IMG/VR virus record: IMGVR_UViG_3300013099_000032
Location: 1-45,615 of that record
DNA from: a virus
Reading direction: 5' to 3' (one strand)
Length of the DNA: 45,615 nt
Under the pieces are notes generated by a model. It was not told the origin of the DNA and searched no databases. It worked only from the letters and a program-made list of their open reading frames with translations. Made by a program: the position numbers and the translations under genes. Below are positions 16,984 through 24,210 of this stretch, one piece after another (positions within the stretch are counted from its first letter, which is position 1; the number at the start of each line of letters is the position of its first letter).

Positions 16984-17973
16984 TTACGCAACCAGAGCTT
17001 CGGTGTTAACGATCTGGTCTACGCGGCGGACAGGAACCTCACCGAACATGAGAGTCTGCTTACCGGCCACATCTTCCATGCGCAAGCGCACGTTGTTGTG
17101 GTTGATCGTCTGAAGCCGCAGCCAGCTGCGCACGGTTCTGTTGCAGTAGAAGCTCGTAGGACCGCTGAGATCCCAGATCTGCTCCAGAGCCTGAACCATG
17201 AGGTTCAGCAGGTTCGCGCCGGTGGCGGCATCGGCGACGAGGCTGGCGATGTTGATGTTCGGGATGCGAACAACATAGCGCCAGTCACGAACAACGAGGC
17301 CAGTGTCCCACTGGTAATGCGAACGGTAACCTTCGTACTGGTTGCCATCGGAATCCTGAAGAGTCTGCTGACCCATGTCATCCATCTGCAGACCAGCCTT
17401 GGTGCCCTTCGGGAAGATCCCGTGGACCTTGTCGCCACCCCAACCAACGAGCCAGATCGAGGTATTGACAGAAGCGGTAGTCCCGCCACCAACAATAATC
17501 TGCGAAGCATTCTCAGCGGAGAGGTCGTCGAAACGAGGCTCAAGACCGAGGATACGTTCGGGATCGGTTTCGGTGTTACCGTAGACAACGGCAGCGGCCA
17601 TCTGCTGGCTCATGCCTTCAATGAAGCCCTTGTCTTCGGACATACGGAACTGCGAAGTGTTGTTGTTAAGATCGGCCAGCTTCTTATCCACTTCGCTGTA
17701 AACTTCGAGGACACCCGTCGCCTCGGTGACCTGCTTGGTGCGGCTCTTGGCTTTCGGCACACCCTGATTGATCATGCGCCAGTAAGCCTGAGGAAGACCA
17801 GTTCGAACCGTAGTTCGGTGACCGGTCGGCAGGTTACCTTCAACAAATAGCATGTCTTCGAGGATCTCGTTCTTCTCGGCCAGAATCTCGACAATCTTGT
17901 CGGTCTTGCCGTCCGGGTCTACGCTTTTCGCCCAGTCGCTCAGAGTGAGCGCAGTACTTCCTACTGTTGCCAT
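16984..17973 (-). CDS. Major capsid protein, BPP-1-like
   Basis: This 329-residue protein starts at ATG 17973 behind AGGGAG. It begins ATVGSTALTLSDWAKSVDPDGK. Internal blocks include EILEDMLFVEGNLPTGHRTTVRTGLPQAYWR and the YSEVDKKLADLNNNTSQFRMSED region. Later VYGNTETDPERILGLEPRF and the C-terminal FGEVPVRRVDQIVNTE also fit the HK97-fold capsid proteins of BPP-1-type podoviruses. It lies between scaffold and cement genes. The family match is from memory of sequence character, and position supports it strongly. Confidence 0.9.
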   Translation of the reverse strand: MATVGSTALTLSDWAKSVDPDGKTDKIVEILAEKNEILEDMLFVEGNLPTGHRTTVRTGLPQAYWRMINQGVPKAKSRTKQVTEATGVLEVYSEVDKKLADLNNNTSQFRMSEDKGFIEGMSQQMAAAVVYGNTETDPERILGLEPRFDDLSAENASQIIVGGGTTASVNTSIWLVGWGGDKVHGIFPKGTKAGLQMDDMGQQTLQDSDGNQYEGYRSHYQWDTGLVVRDWRYVVRIPNINIASLVADAATGANLLNLMVQALEQIWDLSGPTSFYCNRTVRSWLRLQTINHNNVRLRMEDVAGKQTLMFGEVPVRRVDQIVNTEALVA

Positions 17974-17985
17974 GGTGAATCTCCC

Positions 17986-18654
17986 TTACTTTTCCTTGCC
18001 TTGGTTCGGAAAGAGAACCTCGGCTGCTGATACTTCTCCCTCGGCGCGATTCCCACCCGCACTGGATCGCTCCCCTGTAACCTTGGAGAGCTTGGTGAGG
18101 AAGCGAAGGACTTCGGGGTGATCCCCGTAGCCCGACTCATTGAGGAGGTTTACGAGCCCCTCATTGCCGTAGTCAGCAAGTACCTGCTTTGAGGCGTTGA
18201 CGTTCGCATCGAATACAGCCCCGCCAATTTCCGGGTCGATCTTTGCGGTCTTCACCCACTCAGCACGTTGCTCCTGCCATGCTACGGTCTGTGCTTCCAC
18301 ATCCGCATTGCGCATCTCGGTTCCCAGACTGAACATCGTCTGGGCCTGCTCCTGCGTGAGGTTCAAGTCCTTCGCCAGAGTCTTGAACTTACCGGTGAGG
18401 TCAGTGTTAATCTCCTGACCTTCGGGAACGGTGAAGTCCGCGTACTCTTCCGGGGCTTTAGACTGATTCTCCTCCGCAGCACTCTGCTTCCCAGTCTCCT
18501 CAGCGGTCTGAGTACCTTCGGCCTTGGTCCCGGTCTCGGTGGTCTGAGCCCCTTCGGCCTTAGTCTCAGTGGTCTGAGTTAACGTGGTTGCAGTCTGCTC
18601 GGAAGAATTCTCAGCCGTCTGACTTTCGGTGTTACCCTGCTGCTCTTCAGGCAT
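17986..18654 (-). CDS. Capsid scaffolding protein
   Basis: This acidic protein of about 222 residues starts at ATG 18654 with GAGGAGG upstream; an ATG at 18669 lies before that site. The first 85 residues are Glu/Thr/Gln/Ala-rich and disordered, with short repeats of 'TETKAEGAQTTE' type. The rest is helical (FKTLAKDLNLTQEQAQTMFSLG, then FLTKLSKVTGERSS), as in podovirus scaffolds with coat-binding C-termini. It sits immediately before the capsid gene. Confidence 0.85.
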   Translation of the reverse strand: MPEEQQGNTESQTAENSSEQTATTLTQTTETKAEGAQTTETGTKAEGTQTAEETGKQSAAEENQSKAPEEYADFTVPEGQEINTDLTGKFKTLAKDLNLTQEQAQTMFSLGTEMRNADVEAQTVAWQEQRAEWVKTAKIDPEIGGAVFDANVNASKQVLADYGNEGLVNLLNESGYGDHPEVLRFLTKLSKVTGERSSAGGNRAEGEVSAAEVLFPNQGKEK

Positions 18655-18988
18655 CGTATTCCTCCTCAACCGTACTTATGATCTTGGCGTAAGCGATCTT
18701 GTCTGCTTCTCGCACATCTTCGCGAAGCTGCAAAGCAAGATTACGTGCGCCTTCCAAAAATGTTCCTCTCTGGTTACCTGTGTAGGTGCAATCGAAAAGT
18801 CCACCTCTCCGAATCAACTCTCTGATGTAACGCTTACCATGAGGAGTTAAGAGAATCAACTTAAGATCCTCAAGCACCATGTTGACTTCCTGCTTGGCCT
18901 CTTCCTTCTTGGCATCGATAGCCACAGGGTCTGCGGCGTTATCGAAATTGCCCTTGGGCTTCGCAGCATTCGCGGTTTCGTTAACCAC
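18647..18988 (-). CDS. Bbp19-like structural/assembly protein
   Basis: This 113-residue protein starts with GTG 18988 behind GGAGG and overlaps both the portal stop (8 nt) and the scaffold start. It carries MVLEDLKLILLTPHGKRYIRELIRRGGLF followed by GTFLEGARNLALQLREDV. This 'L..p.G+.yi..ll...g.f......f.eG.RnlaL.L..dv' pattern is known from small proteins placed between portal and scaffold in BPP-1-like phages. Function unknown; a portal or assembly factor is likely from position. Confidence 0.75.
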   Translation of the reverse strand: MVNETANAAKPKGNFDNAADPVAIDAKKEEAKQEVNMVLEDLKLILLTPHGKRYIRELIRRGGLFDCTYTGNQRGTFLEGARNLALQLREDVREADKIAYAKIISTVEEEYDA

Positions 18989-20645
18989 CGAGTACCTCCG
19001 TCAACATGTTCTGCTCTCCAACCTTGGCCTCACTCAAAGTCTTTGCGCCCTGAGCAGCAGCCATTGCCTGCTCCTGCGCTGCAGCTGCAGCAGCGGCCTT
19101 CGCCCGGGCATCACGAATCTCAGCTACTTCGTCATCACTGCGGATCATGCCAACAGTCACACCTACCTGTTCGGCATACTCGTCGATGGCCTGATCGGCA
19201 TCGAGCTTGTCAATGGCTTCAGGAACCACAGCCACTAGGGATCCAATGAACCCTGCGGTCTGTTCGATGGCGGTGAGCCCAACCATCTTCTGGGCCTGAG
19301 CAAGGACTGAGATGTACTCAACCTTGAGGTCCGCGCCCTGCATCTCCTCGGGCGGATCGGGGATCTGGCCCATGCTGAGCATGACAGCAAAGGTGCGGTC
19401 GATGACAACATCGAGAGCCTCGCCCTGCAGACGATCAAGTGCCGGCCCCAGTATCTGCAACTTCTCGGTGAAGCGGCGTGATACCTCGGTGGCCGTCATG
19501 CTCTTTTCCTCGTCTAGGATAGCGAGGAACAGATCCTTGAACAGATGTTTGTCGATTCGATTCTCAATGCGATCAAGCTCGAAGGCGATCTCTGTGAAAG
19601 CAGGTTTGACCTGAAGCGTGGGCGTGAAGCCCTGCTGGCCCTGCTGGACGTTGACGTAGTTGATGTCCGCAGGCCGGATCGATCCACCAGTGTGGCGCAT
19701 CGACTCAGGAGCATTCATCGGAGGATCAACCATCTTATCAAGTGCCTTGAGCTTGTCCTCCTCCATGCGCTGGAGCTGGAGGTTGTCACTCAGTGCCTTA
19801 ATGCAAGGACTGTCTCCGTAAGTGTCAGAACCCACCACATCCCAGCGGGGAGCCATGAACGGTTTGGACCTGTGCCCCCACTGCGCGAGAATGGCAGTGT
19901 CATCCTTCTGGGGTGAACCGACCCAGAAGTAGGTAGACATGTAGCTGCTACCGGCGATCTGATTCTTCTTGTCCACTCTGCTGGTGGGCTCGATGGCATG
20001 AAGGATCAGGAACTTGGTGGAGTACTGCTGGGCCTTAATGGCCGTCTTGATCGTAGCCGGGAGATTGTAGTCACCGAACTTCTGCTCGACCTGATCGGCA
20101 TACATCCAGAACTGACGGTAGAGACCATCAGGACGGAAGTTCGAGTCGAGGGTGATGTATGCCTCACCGATAGTCATGGGGCGGCAGCGGATCGTAGTCT
20201 TCATGTCCTCATCGATGATCATCGGGTTGTACCCGTAGAGGATTGTCTCACGGAACATGTTGTGGACCGAACCATAGAAGTTCGACCGCCTGAAGACGTT
20301 GAGCATCCTGTCACGCACCACCTGCAGCCAATGACGCACAGGCTCAAACTCCATGAGGTCGGAGTCTTCAATGCCGAGTGAGAACCAAGGACGAGTGGGG
20401 GAAGTCAAGCCACTGGTGAGCCCTGCAGCCGCAACGTCGAGAGCTCGGTAGGGCGTAGTGTTGATCACATGGGTGTCGAGTCCCCGCTCACCCTTGTTGG
20501 ACTCTTCAGTCTCGTTGGTCAGGAACTTGCCAGAGCGGGGCGCAAAGTACTCACTGATCTTTTTCCAGTGGTTACGCCACTTAATGGTTTCGCTGGAGCC
20601 ATAGGTGGCCTTCCATCGCTTTGTGATTCTCTGGACGTCACCCAT
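18981..20645 (-). CDS. Portal (head-to-tail connector) protein
   Basis: This 554-residue protein belongs to the podovirus head-tail connecting family. Its N-terminus includes WRNHWKKISEYFAPRSGKFL and YRALDVAAAGLTSGLTSPTRPWFSL. The middle has YMSTYFWVGSPQ, GSDTYGDSPCIKALSDNLQLQRMEEDKLKALDK and MTATEVSRRFTEKLQILGPALDRL, all diagnostic blocks. The C-terminus is Ala/Gln-rich. The dodecameric ring forms the DNA entry and exit channel. TerL and two small genes lie upstream. Confidence 0.93.
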   Translation of the reverse strand: MGDVQRITKRWKATYGSSETIKWRNHWKKISEYFAPRSGKFLTNETEESNKGERGLDTHVINTTPYRALDVAAAGLTSGLTSPTRPWFSLGIEDSDLMEFEPVRHWLQVVRDRMLNVFRRSNFYGSVHNMFRETILYGYNPMIIDEDMKTTIRCRPMTIGEAYITLDSNFRPDGLYRQFWMYADQVEQKFGDYNLPATIKTAIKAQQYSTKFLILHAIEPTSRVDKKNQIAGSSYMSTYFWVGSPQKDDTAILAQWGHRSKPFMAPRWDVVGSDTYGDSPCIKALSDNLQLQRMEEDKLKALDKMVDPPMNAPESMRHTGGSIRPADINYVNVQQGQQGFTPTLQVKPAFTEIAFELDRIENRIDKHLFKDLFLAILDEEKSMTATEVSRRFTEKLQILGPALDRLQGEALDVVIDRTFAVMLSMGQIPDPPEEMQGADLKVEYISVLAQAQKMVGLTAIEQTAGFIGSLVAVVPEAIDKLDADQAIDEYAEQVGVTVGMIRSDDEVAEIRDARAKAAAAAAAQEQAMAAAQGAKTLSEAKVGEQNMLTEVLGG

Positions 20646-20647
20646 GA

Positions 20648-20899
20648 CTAGCTCCCCAGAAGCGTCTTACGCTCTGTGGCAGCAGGATCCTGCGCACCGA
20701 AGGGTGAAGTGAGGATGGTGGAGTTAATGCCTCTGAGCCTACGCAGACGCTGGCGTTCATCGGCTGCGCCTGCTTCGCCGGCATCGGCCTGCTCTTCAGG
20801 AGTGGGAACCTCGGGGGCCGGTAAGGGCTTGGGGGGTTTGGGGAGCTTGGGTTGCTCAAAGCCGAAGAGCTTGCCAATTGCTTTGCTCACGCCACCCAC
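20648..20899 (-). CDS. Small portal-proximal protein, KTLLG family, copy 2
   Basis: This 83-residue protein begins with a helix (GGVSKAIGKLFGF), then a Pro-rich linker (PKLPKPPKPLPAPEVPTPEE), a basic patch (RQRLRRLRG) and a conserved tail, STILTSPFG...ERKTLLGS. It shares the N-terminal 'K.IGK..G' and C-terminal 'LTS..G......RKTLLG' with its upstream neighbour, so the two are paralogs. Such short proteins often lie beside podovirus portal genes, but their role is not established. GTG 20890 is an alternative start. Confidence 0.7.
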   Translation of the reverse strand: MGGVSKAIGKLFGFEQPKLPKPPKPLPAPEVPTPEEQADAGEAGAADERQRLRRLRGINSTILTSPFGAQDPAATERKTLLGS

Positions 20900-20901
20900 A
20901 A

Positions 20902-21174
20902 CTACGCTCCCAGAAGAGTCTTGCGGCGTTTGCGGGCATCCCCCTCAAGGCCAGTGTTGCTGGTCAGGAGTGTGCCACTGCCAAGCGCGGCTGCACGGTT
21001 GTCGGCCCGATTGAAGGAAGCCCTCTCACTGGGCCCAGCGACTAGAGTGTCCCCGCCAGACTTGGCCTGAGTGGGTTTGGCTTTGGGATTCTTCGGACTT
21101 CGGGAGTCACCGCCAAGAGCCTTGCCAATTGACCTCTTGATCCTTCGTCTGATCTTCTTGCCCGTACTGCCCAT
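20902..21174 (-). CDS. Small portal-proximal protein, KTLLG family, copy 1
   Basis: This 90-residue, very basic protein (GKKIRRRIKRSIGKALGG at the N-terminus) ends in GTLLTSNTGLEGDARKRRKTLLGA, paralogous to the tail of the next gene. A Ser/Pro/Lys-rich linker (SRSPKNPKAKPTQAKSGG) joins the ends. It is tucked between TerL and its paralog with 2-nt gaps. A structural or DNA-contacting role is inferred only from position and charge. Confidence 0.7.
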   Translation of the reverse strand: MGSTGKKIRRRIKRSIGKALGGDSRSPKNPKAKPTQAKSGGDTLVAGPSERASFNRADNRAAALGSGTLLTSNTGLEGDARKRRKTLLGA

Positions 21175-21176
21175 TG

Positions 21177-22685
21177 CTATCTCCTACCCCTGAGCACATC
21201 GTAGGAAGTCCGAGCCTGCCCCCTGTTAACCCTCAGGCTTGGATGGACTTCCGGTGTTACGATCTCAGGCTTAACAACCTTTTCTGCAAATGTCAAGGCC
21301 AATCCATCAGCATCATCAGGAGAGGCCAGACCCATTTTCTTCATGTCCTTCTTCTTCACGAGTTGGATCTTATCGTTCCCAGAGAAGAAATACTCCTGAG
21401 ATACAAGGTCATCACGAAGATCTCTCTCATCGGGGATGGCCCCGCCATCCTTCAGCCAGTCACGCATGTCACACCAGATCTGAGCCCGCTTGTTGAGGCA
21501 CTCACGACGATTGGACGTACTGGAGAAGGGAACCTCGATGCATCCAACACCAAGCTGACGAAGACGATCAATGACACCAGCGCCATGGCCGGCGTCGATG
21601 AAGATCGCATGAGGTCTGAACTTAGCGTACTTCTGGCTGATGATGCCGGCGTAGGTCATGTTGTCGATCCCTCGCCACTCACCGAGCTTCCAACTGGCCA
21701 TACCCTGACGCATGTACAGCGTGGATTTGTCATCACCGTATCGAGCTACATCAACACCGAAGATGATCGGAGCATAGTCGTACTGCATCGGATGAAGGTG
21801 CTTGCCCATGGCAGCTTCGACATGATCCTCAGGGATCAGCTGACAGACTGCGGCCCGGGGGAAGACACCCTTAATTCGCACCCGGACGAAGTCGGAGTCC
21901 TCGCCATAGTCTTCAACCCACTCAGCGAAGAGCTCGTGATTCGTTCCTTCGACGGTCCTTGAATCAATCTGATCGGTGTTCCATCTGTGTCGGTTCCTGC
22001 CAAAGCACCAGCGAAAGGATCCAGTGTTCCGAGTGGGGTTACCGAACACGAACCACATCGGTTCACCATCAGTCAGTCCTCCATGGGCTACCTGCCAGAT
22101 AGCCTCGGGGATGGCACTCGCTTCGTCGAAGATGTAGAACGGTGTGGAGTTGACAGCGTGAAGACCAGCAAACGCTTCGGACTTGTTGGCATCACAAGTC
22201 ATGGCATCAACACGCCACGTATCCGGGTTGGTCTTCGAGAACATGCACATGTTGCCACGGACGTTGCGGTACTGGAAGAACCTCTCAGTCAGTGAGAGGT
22301 TATGCCACTTGGCCAGCTCACCCCACGTCTTAGTGCGAAGCTGATCGAGAGTGTTAGAGGTGACCACACCCTTAGACTGTGGACGGGTGTCGAGGATGAA
22401 CTTGATGATCCATGCGGTGAGTGCGCTCTTACCAATCCCGTGACCTGAGGATCGTGCCATCTGGATCGGTGCGACTGGCTTGGTCCCATCGAACTTACGA
22501 CTCTTGAGCTTGTTGCCCCACTCGGTGAGGAACTTCTCCTGCCAAGGTCGAGGGCCTGCATGGTTTTCGAGATCTGTGCCCTTCTTGCCCCAAGGAAAAA
22601 CCCACCTGACGTATGCAAGTGGGTCGTCCCGATACTCGACAAGTCTGTCGGCCAGTTCTTTGTATAGCCCCTCAAGCCCACTCAA
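21177..22685 (-). CDS. terL: Terminase large subunit
   Basis: This 502-residue packaging motor starts with TTG 22685 in a TTGA overlap with terS (GGGAG seven bases upstream). Walker A is GHGIGKS at 81-87 and Walker B with catalytic Glu is YIFDEAS at 184-190. A likely coupling motif is FGNPTRNTG at 214-222. The C-terminal RNase H-like nuclease shows GVDVARYGDD (D312), FIDAGHG (D364) and DDADGLALTF (D457-D460). It cleaves and pumps DNA into the prohead through the portal. All key residues look intact. Confidence 0.95.
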   Translation of the reverse strand: MSGLEGLYKELADRLVEYRDDPLAYVRWVFPWGKKGTDLENHAGPRPWQEKFLTEWGNKLKSRKFDGTKPVAPIQMARSSGHGIGKSALTAWIIKFILDTRPQSKGVVTSNTLDQLRTKTWGELAKWHNLSLTERFFQYRNVRGNMCMFSKTNPDTWRVDAMTCDANKSEAFAGLHAVNSTPFYIFDEASAIPEAIWQVAHGGLTDGEPMWFVFGNPTRNTGSFRWCFGRNRHRWNTDQIDSRTVEGTNHELFAEWVEDYGEDSDFVRVRIKGVFPRAAVCQLIPEDHVEAAMGKHLHPMQYDYAPIIFGVDVARYGDDKSTLYMRQGMASWKLGEWRGIDNMTYAGIISQKYAKFRPHAIFIDAGHGAGVIDRLRQLGVGCIEVPFSSTSNRRECLNKRAQIWCDMRDWLKDGGAIPDERDLRDDLVSQEYFFSGNDKIQLVKKKDMKKMGLASPDDADGLALTFAEKVVKPEIVTPEVHPSLRVNRGQARTSYDVLRGRR

Positions 22686-23254
22686 GCGAAGAAGTCTCCC
22701 ACGGGTTGGGCCTTGGCCACTCTCTCTTTGGCAGCGGCTAACATCTCAGCGAGGTTGATGTTCACGGTGGTGTCCACATCGGACATATACTTCTTCAGTC
22801 TCGCAAGGAACTCCAGTGCCTGAGGCTTGGAGCTGATCTTGATCTTCTTCAGGAGTCCCACGTACTCCAGCTTGCCATCCTTCTTCTCGAACAGTTTCGA
22901 GACATCGAGGCCGGCGATGGTGCGCCTCACCTCTTCGGGCATATCAGCGATGGGCCTGACGTTGCCATCGTTATCGAACAGGTCAATGGGATCGAGGAAG
23001 GCAATGCATGCTGCCTCCTGAATGATCCTCTCTTCGCTGACATCGAACTTTCTCATGATCGGGCCGAGTCTCCTGTTGAGCTCCTTCGTGACAGTTGGGC
23101 TGCTGAACCTGCGCTTGGCCTCTTTGCGTGGGTGCTTACTGTCCGGGTTGATCTCACGGTACGCAGCACCCCCATTGAACCCATTGCTGATGAACGCACT
23201 CACGAACTCCTTGGCCTTAGCATCGTTCAGGCTCTTGAAATTGAACCTGTCCAC
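22682..23254 (-). CDS. terS: Terminase small subunit
   Basis: This 190-residue protein starts with GTG 23254 with GGAGG six bases upstream. Its N-terminal half (FVSAFISNGFNGGAAYREINPDSKHPRKEAKRRFSSPTV) has the helix-turn-helix pattern of Terminase_2-type small subunits ('F...y..n.f.g..AyreagY....a...s..ll..p.V'). It is followed by an oligomerisation region (EERIIQEAACIAFLDPIDLFDNDGN). It recognises viral DNA for packaging. It lies directly behind a good promoter and before terL. Confidence 0.88.
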   Translation of the reverse strand: MDRFNFKSLNDAKAKEFVSAFISNGFNGGAAYREINPDSKHPRKEAKRRFSSPTVTKELNRRLGPIMRKFDVSEERIIQEAACIAFLDPIDLFDNDGNVRPIADMPEEVRRTIAGLDVSKLFEKKDGKLEYVGLLKKIKISSKPQALEFLARLKKYMSDVDTTVNINLAEMLAAAKERVAKAQPVGDFFA

Positions 23255-23271
23255 ATCCGCCCTCCAAGGAA

Positions 23272-23300
23272 AATGTACGCACGATGAGGTGGGATGTCAA
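23272..23300 (-). promoter_or_regulatory. Sigma70-type promoter for the late (packaging/morphogenesis) operon
   Basis: On the minus strand TTGACA (23300-23295), a 17-nt spacer and TACATT (23277-23272) lie just upstream of terS. A consensus -35 and 4/6 -10 at ideal spacing in the only gap here make this the best promoter in the window. It implies that host RNA polymerase reads the late genes. Confidence 0.75.
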
Positions 23301-23309
23301 GTAAGTACC

Positions 23310-23738
23310 TCAAGAACCCAGCCACTGATCGAGAGAGCCAACCCCTGAGCCAGCAGTACGCTCCGGGCCCGGGGTAGGCCCTTGCCTTAGCGTCCCATCG
23401 GGCAGGTCGATGATCTGGAGCTGTTCGCCCTTCCAGACCCAGAGCTGGGCAATGCCCCCGGGACACGCGATCCAATGACCAACCTCCCTGCGGCGTTCAA
23501 CCATGAGCTTCTTGAGATGGGAGCTCTTGCCCGAGTAGCTCGTGGACTGGATGCCAATCAGCCCGATACCCGGGGCCTGAGCGATGATGTCCATCCAACC
23601 CCCAAGATCCTGACGGATGCCAAACCCCACACCCGGGCCAGACTTCCTCCTCACGTTCTGATTCCACTTCTCGACCACGAGCGGAACCCAACCACGCCTC
23701 CTGCATTCTTTCAGGGTCTTCTTCGTTGTCGATTTCAA
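23310..23738 (-). CDS. Restriction-endonuclease-like fold protein (VRR-NUC-like), active site altered
   Basis: This 142-residue protein probably starts with TTG 23738 behind a weak AGGGAAG. The core GGWMDIIAQAPGIGLIGIQSTSYSGKSSHLKKLM resembles small phage nuclease-fold proteins: a strand with Asp, a turn and 'IQST', where a PD-(D/E)XK enzyme would have E-x-K. Basic residues (KTLKECRRRGW, RRKSG) flank it. It precedes the late promoter and terS, a usual place for packaging-linked nucleases. Catalysis is uncertain because the E-x-K is replaced by Q-S-T. The overlapping ORF 23497-23745 in another frame is probably a shadow. Confidence 0.65.
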   Translation of the reverse strand: MKSTTKKTLKECRRRGWVPLVVEKWNQNVRRKSGPGVGFGIRQDLGGWMDIIAQAPGIGLIGIQSTSYSGKSSHLKKLMVERRREVGHWIACPGGIAQLWVWKGEQLQIIDLPDGTLRQGPTPGPERTAGSGVGSLDQWLGS

Positions 23739-23825
23739 GATCCACTTCCCTTCAGATTCGAGCTTGAGGCACCCTCTGAAACCCCTCAGGGTCGTAAGTG
23801 GGATCCAGCCTCAAGCTGGCAAGCC

Positions 23826-23854
23826 CTCTACGGCCCCCGTAGGGGGCCAGAGGA
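23826..23854. other. Stable GC hairpin beside the repeat array
   Basis: ggccccc-gta-gggggcc (23832-23848) extends with outer cctct/agagg pairing interrupted by a 2-nt bulge. No T-tract follows on either strand. It lies between the nuclease-like gene and the 23-bp element array and no coding ORF covers it. It may be a processing signal, or part of an origin or packaging site. Confidence 0.55.
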
Positions 23855-23865
23855 GAGGCCATTTT

Positions 23866-24190
23866 GTCATGACACTCAACGACAGTAACTTGCAAAGTGC
23901 CCAAAAGTTGTTATGACACTCAACGACAGTAACTTACAAATCTCAAAATGAAAACGCCTATACCCCATTAGGTAAGTCCTTCTCGTTGAATGTCATCACA
24001 ACAAAACCTCACAGGGCATCTCAGGCCTAAAGCTTTCTCGTTCAATGTCATGACATTTTCCTACTCCCTATTCTAACATCGCTCTTAAGTTACTCGCGTT
24101 CAATGTCATGACAGCAATTTGTTGTTATGACACTTAACCACAATAACTTAGCAGCTACCCCACTCGTAAGTCATTATGGATGAGTGTCAT
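23866..24190. repeat. Array of seven 23-bp elements in mixed orientation (candidate origin / operator / pac)
   Basis: Seven copies occur at 23869-23891, 23913-23935, 23974-23996, 24029-24051, 24087-24109, 24127-24149 and 24168-24190. Each reads ATGACA...AACTT on one strand or AAGTT...TGTCAT on the other; the orientations are +, +, -, -, -, +, -. Copies 1 and 2 are identical over 23 bp. Four copies are joined to the palindrome GTCATGACA. Spacing is about 40-61 bp, and the region is markedly AT-richer than its neighbours. It fills the only non-coding stretch above 300 bp, between the PrimPol-helicase gene and the late promoter. I infer protein-binding sites for replication initiation, packaging or late-gene control. 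Confidence 0.85.
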
Positions 24191-24210
24191 GACATTTTCT
24201 CGTCAATCTC

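Noticed and set aside
16924-17850. Plus-strand ORF of 308 residues opposite the capsid gene
   Set aside because: Antisense to a clear major capsid gene; no ribosome site or protein-like composition.
23497-23745. Overlapping ORF of 82 residues with a better GTG start than the nuclease-like gene
   Set aside because: Composition is skewed and no fold pattern is visible, while the 142-residue frame shows a coherent core; kept the latter, with moderate confidence.
23866-24190. CRISPR array
   Set aside because: The repeats are in both orientations, the spacing varies from about 40 to 61 bp, and copies are degenerate; no cas genes nearby.
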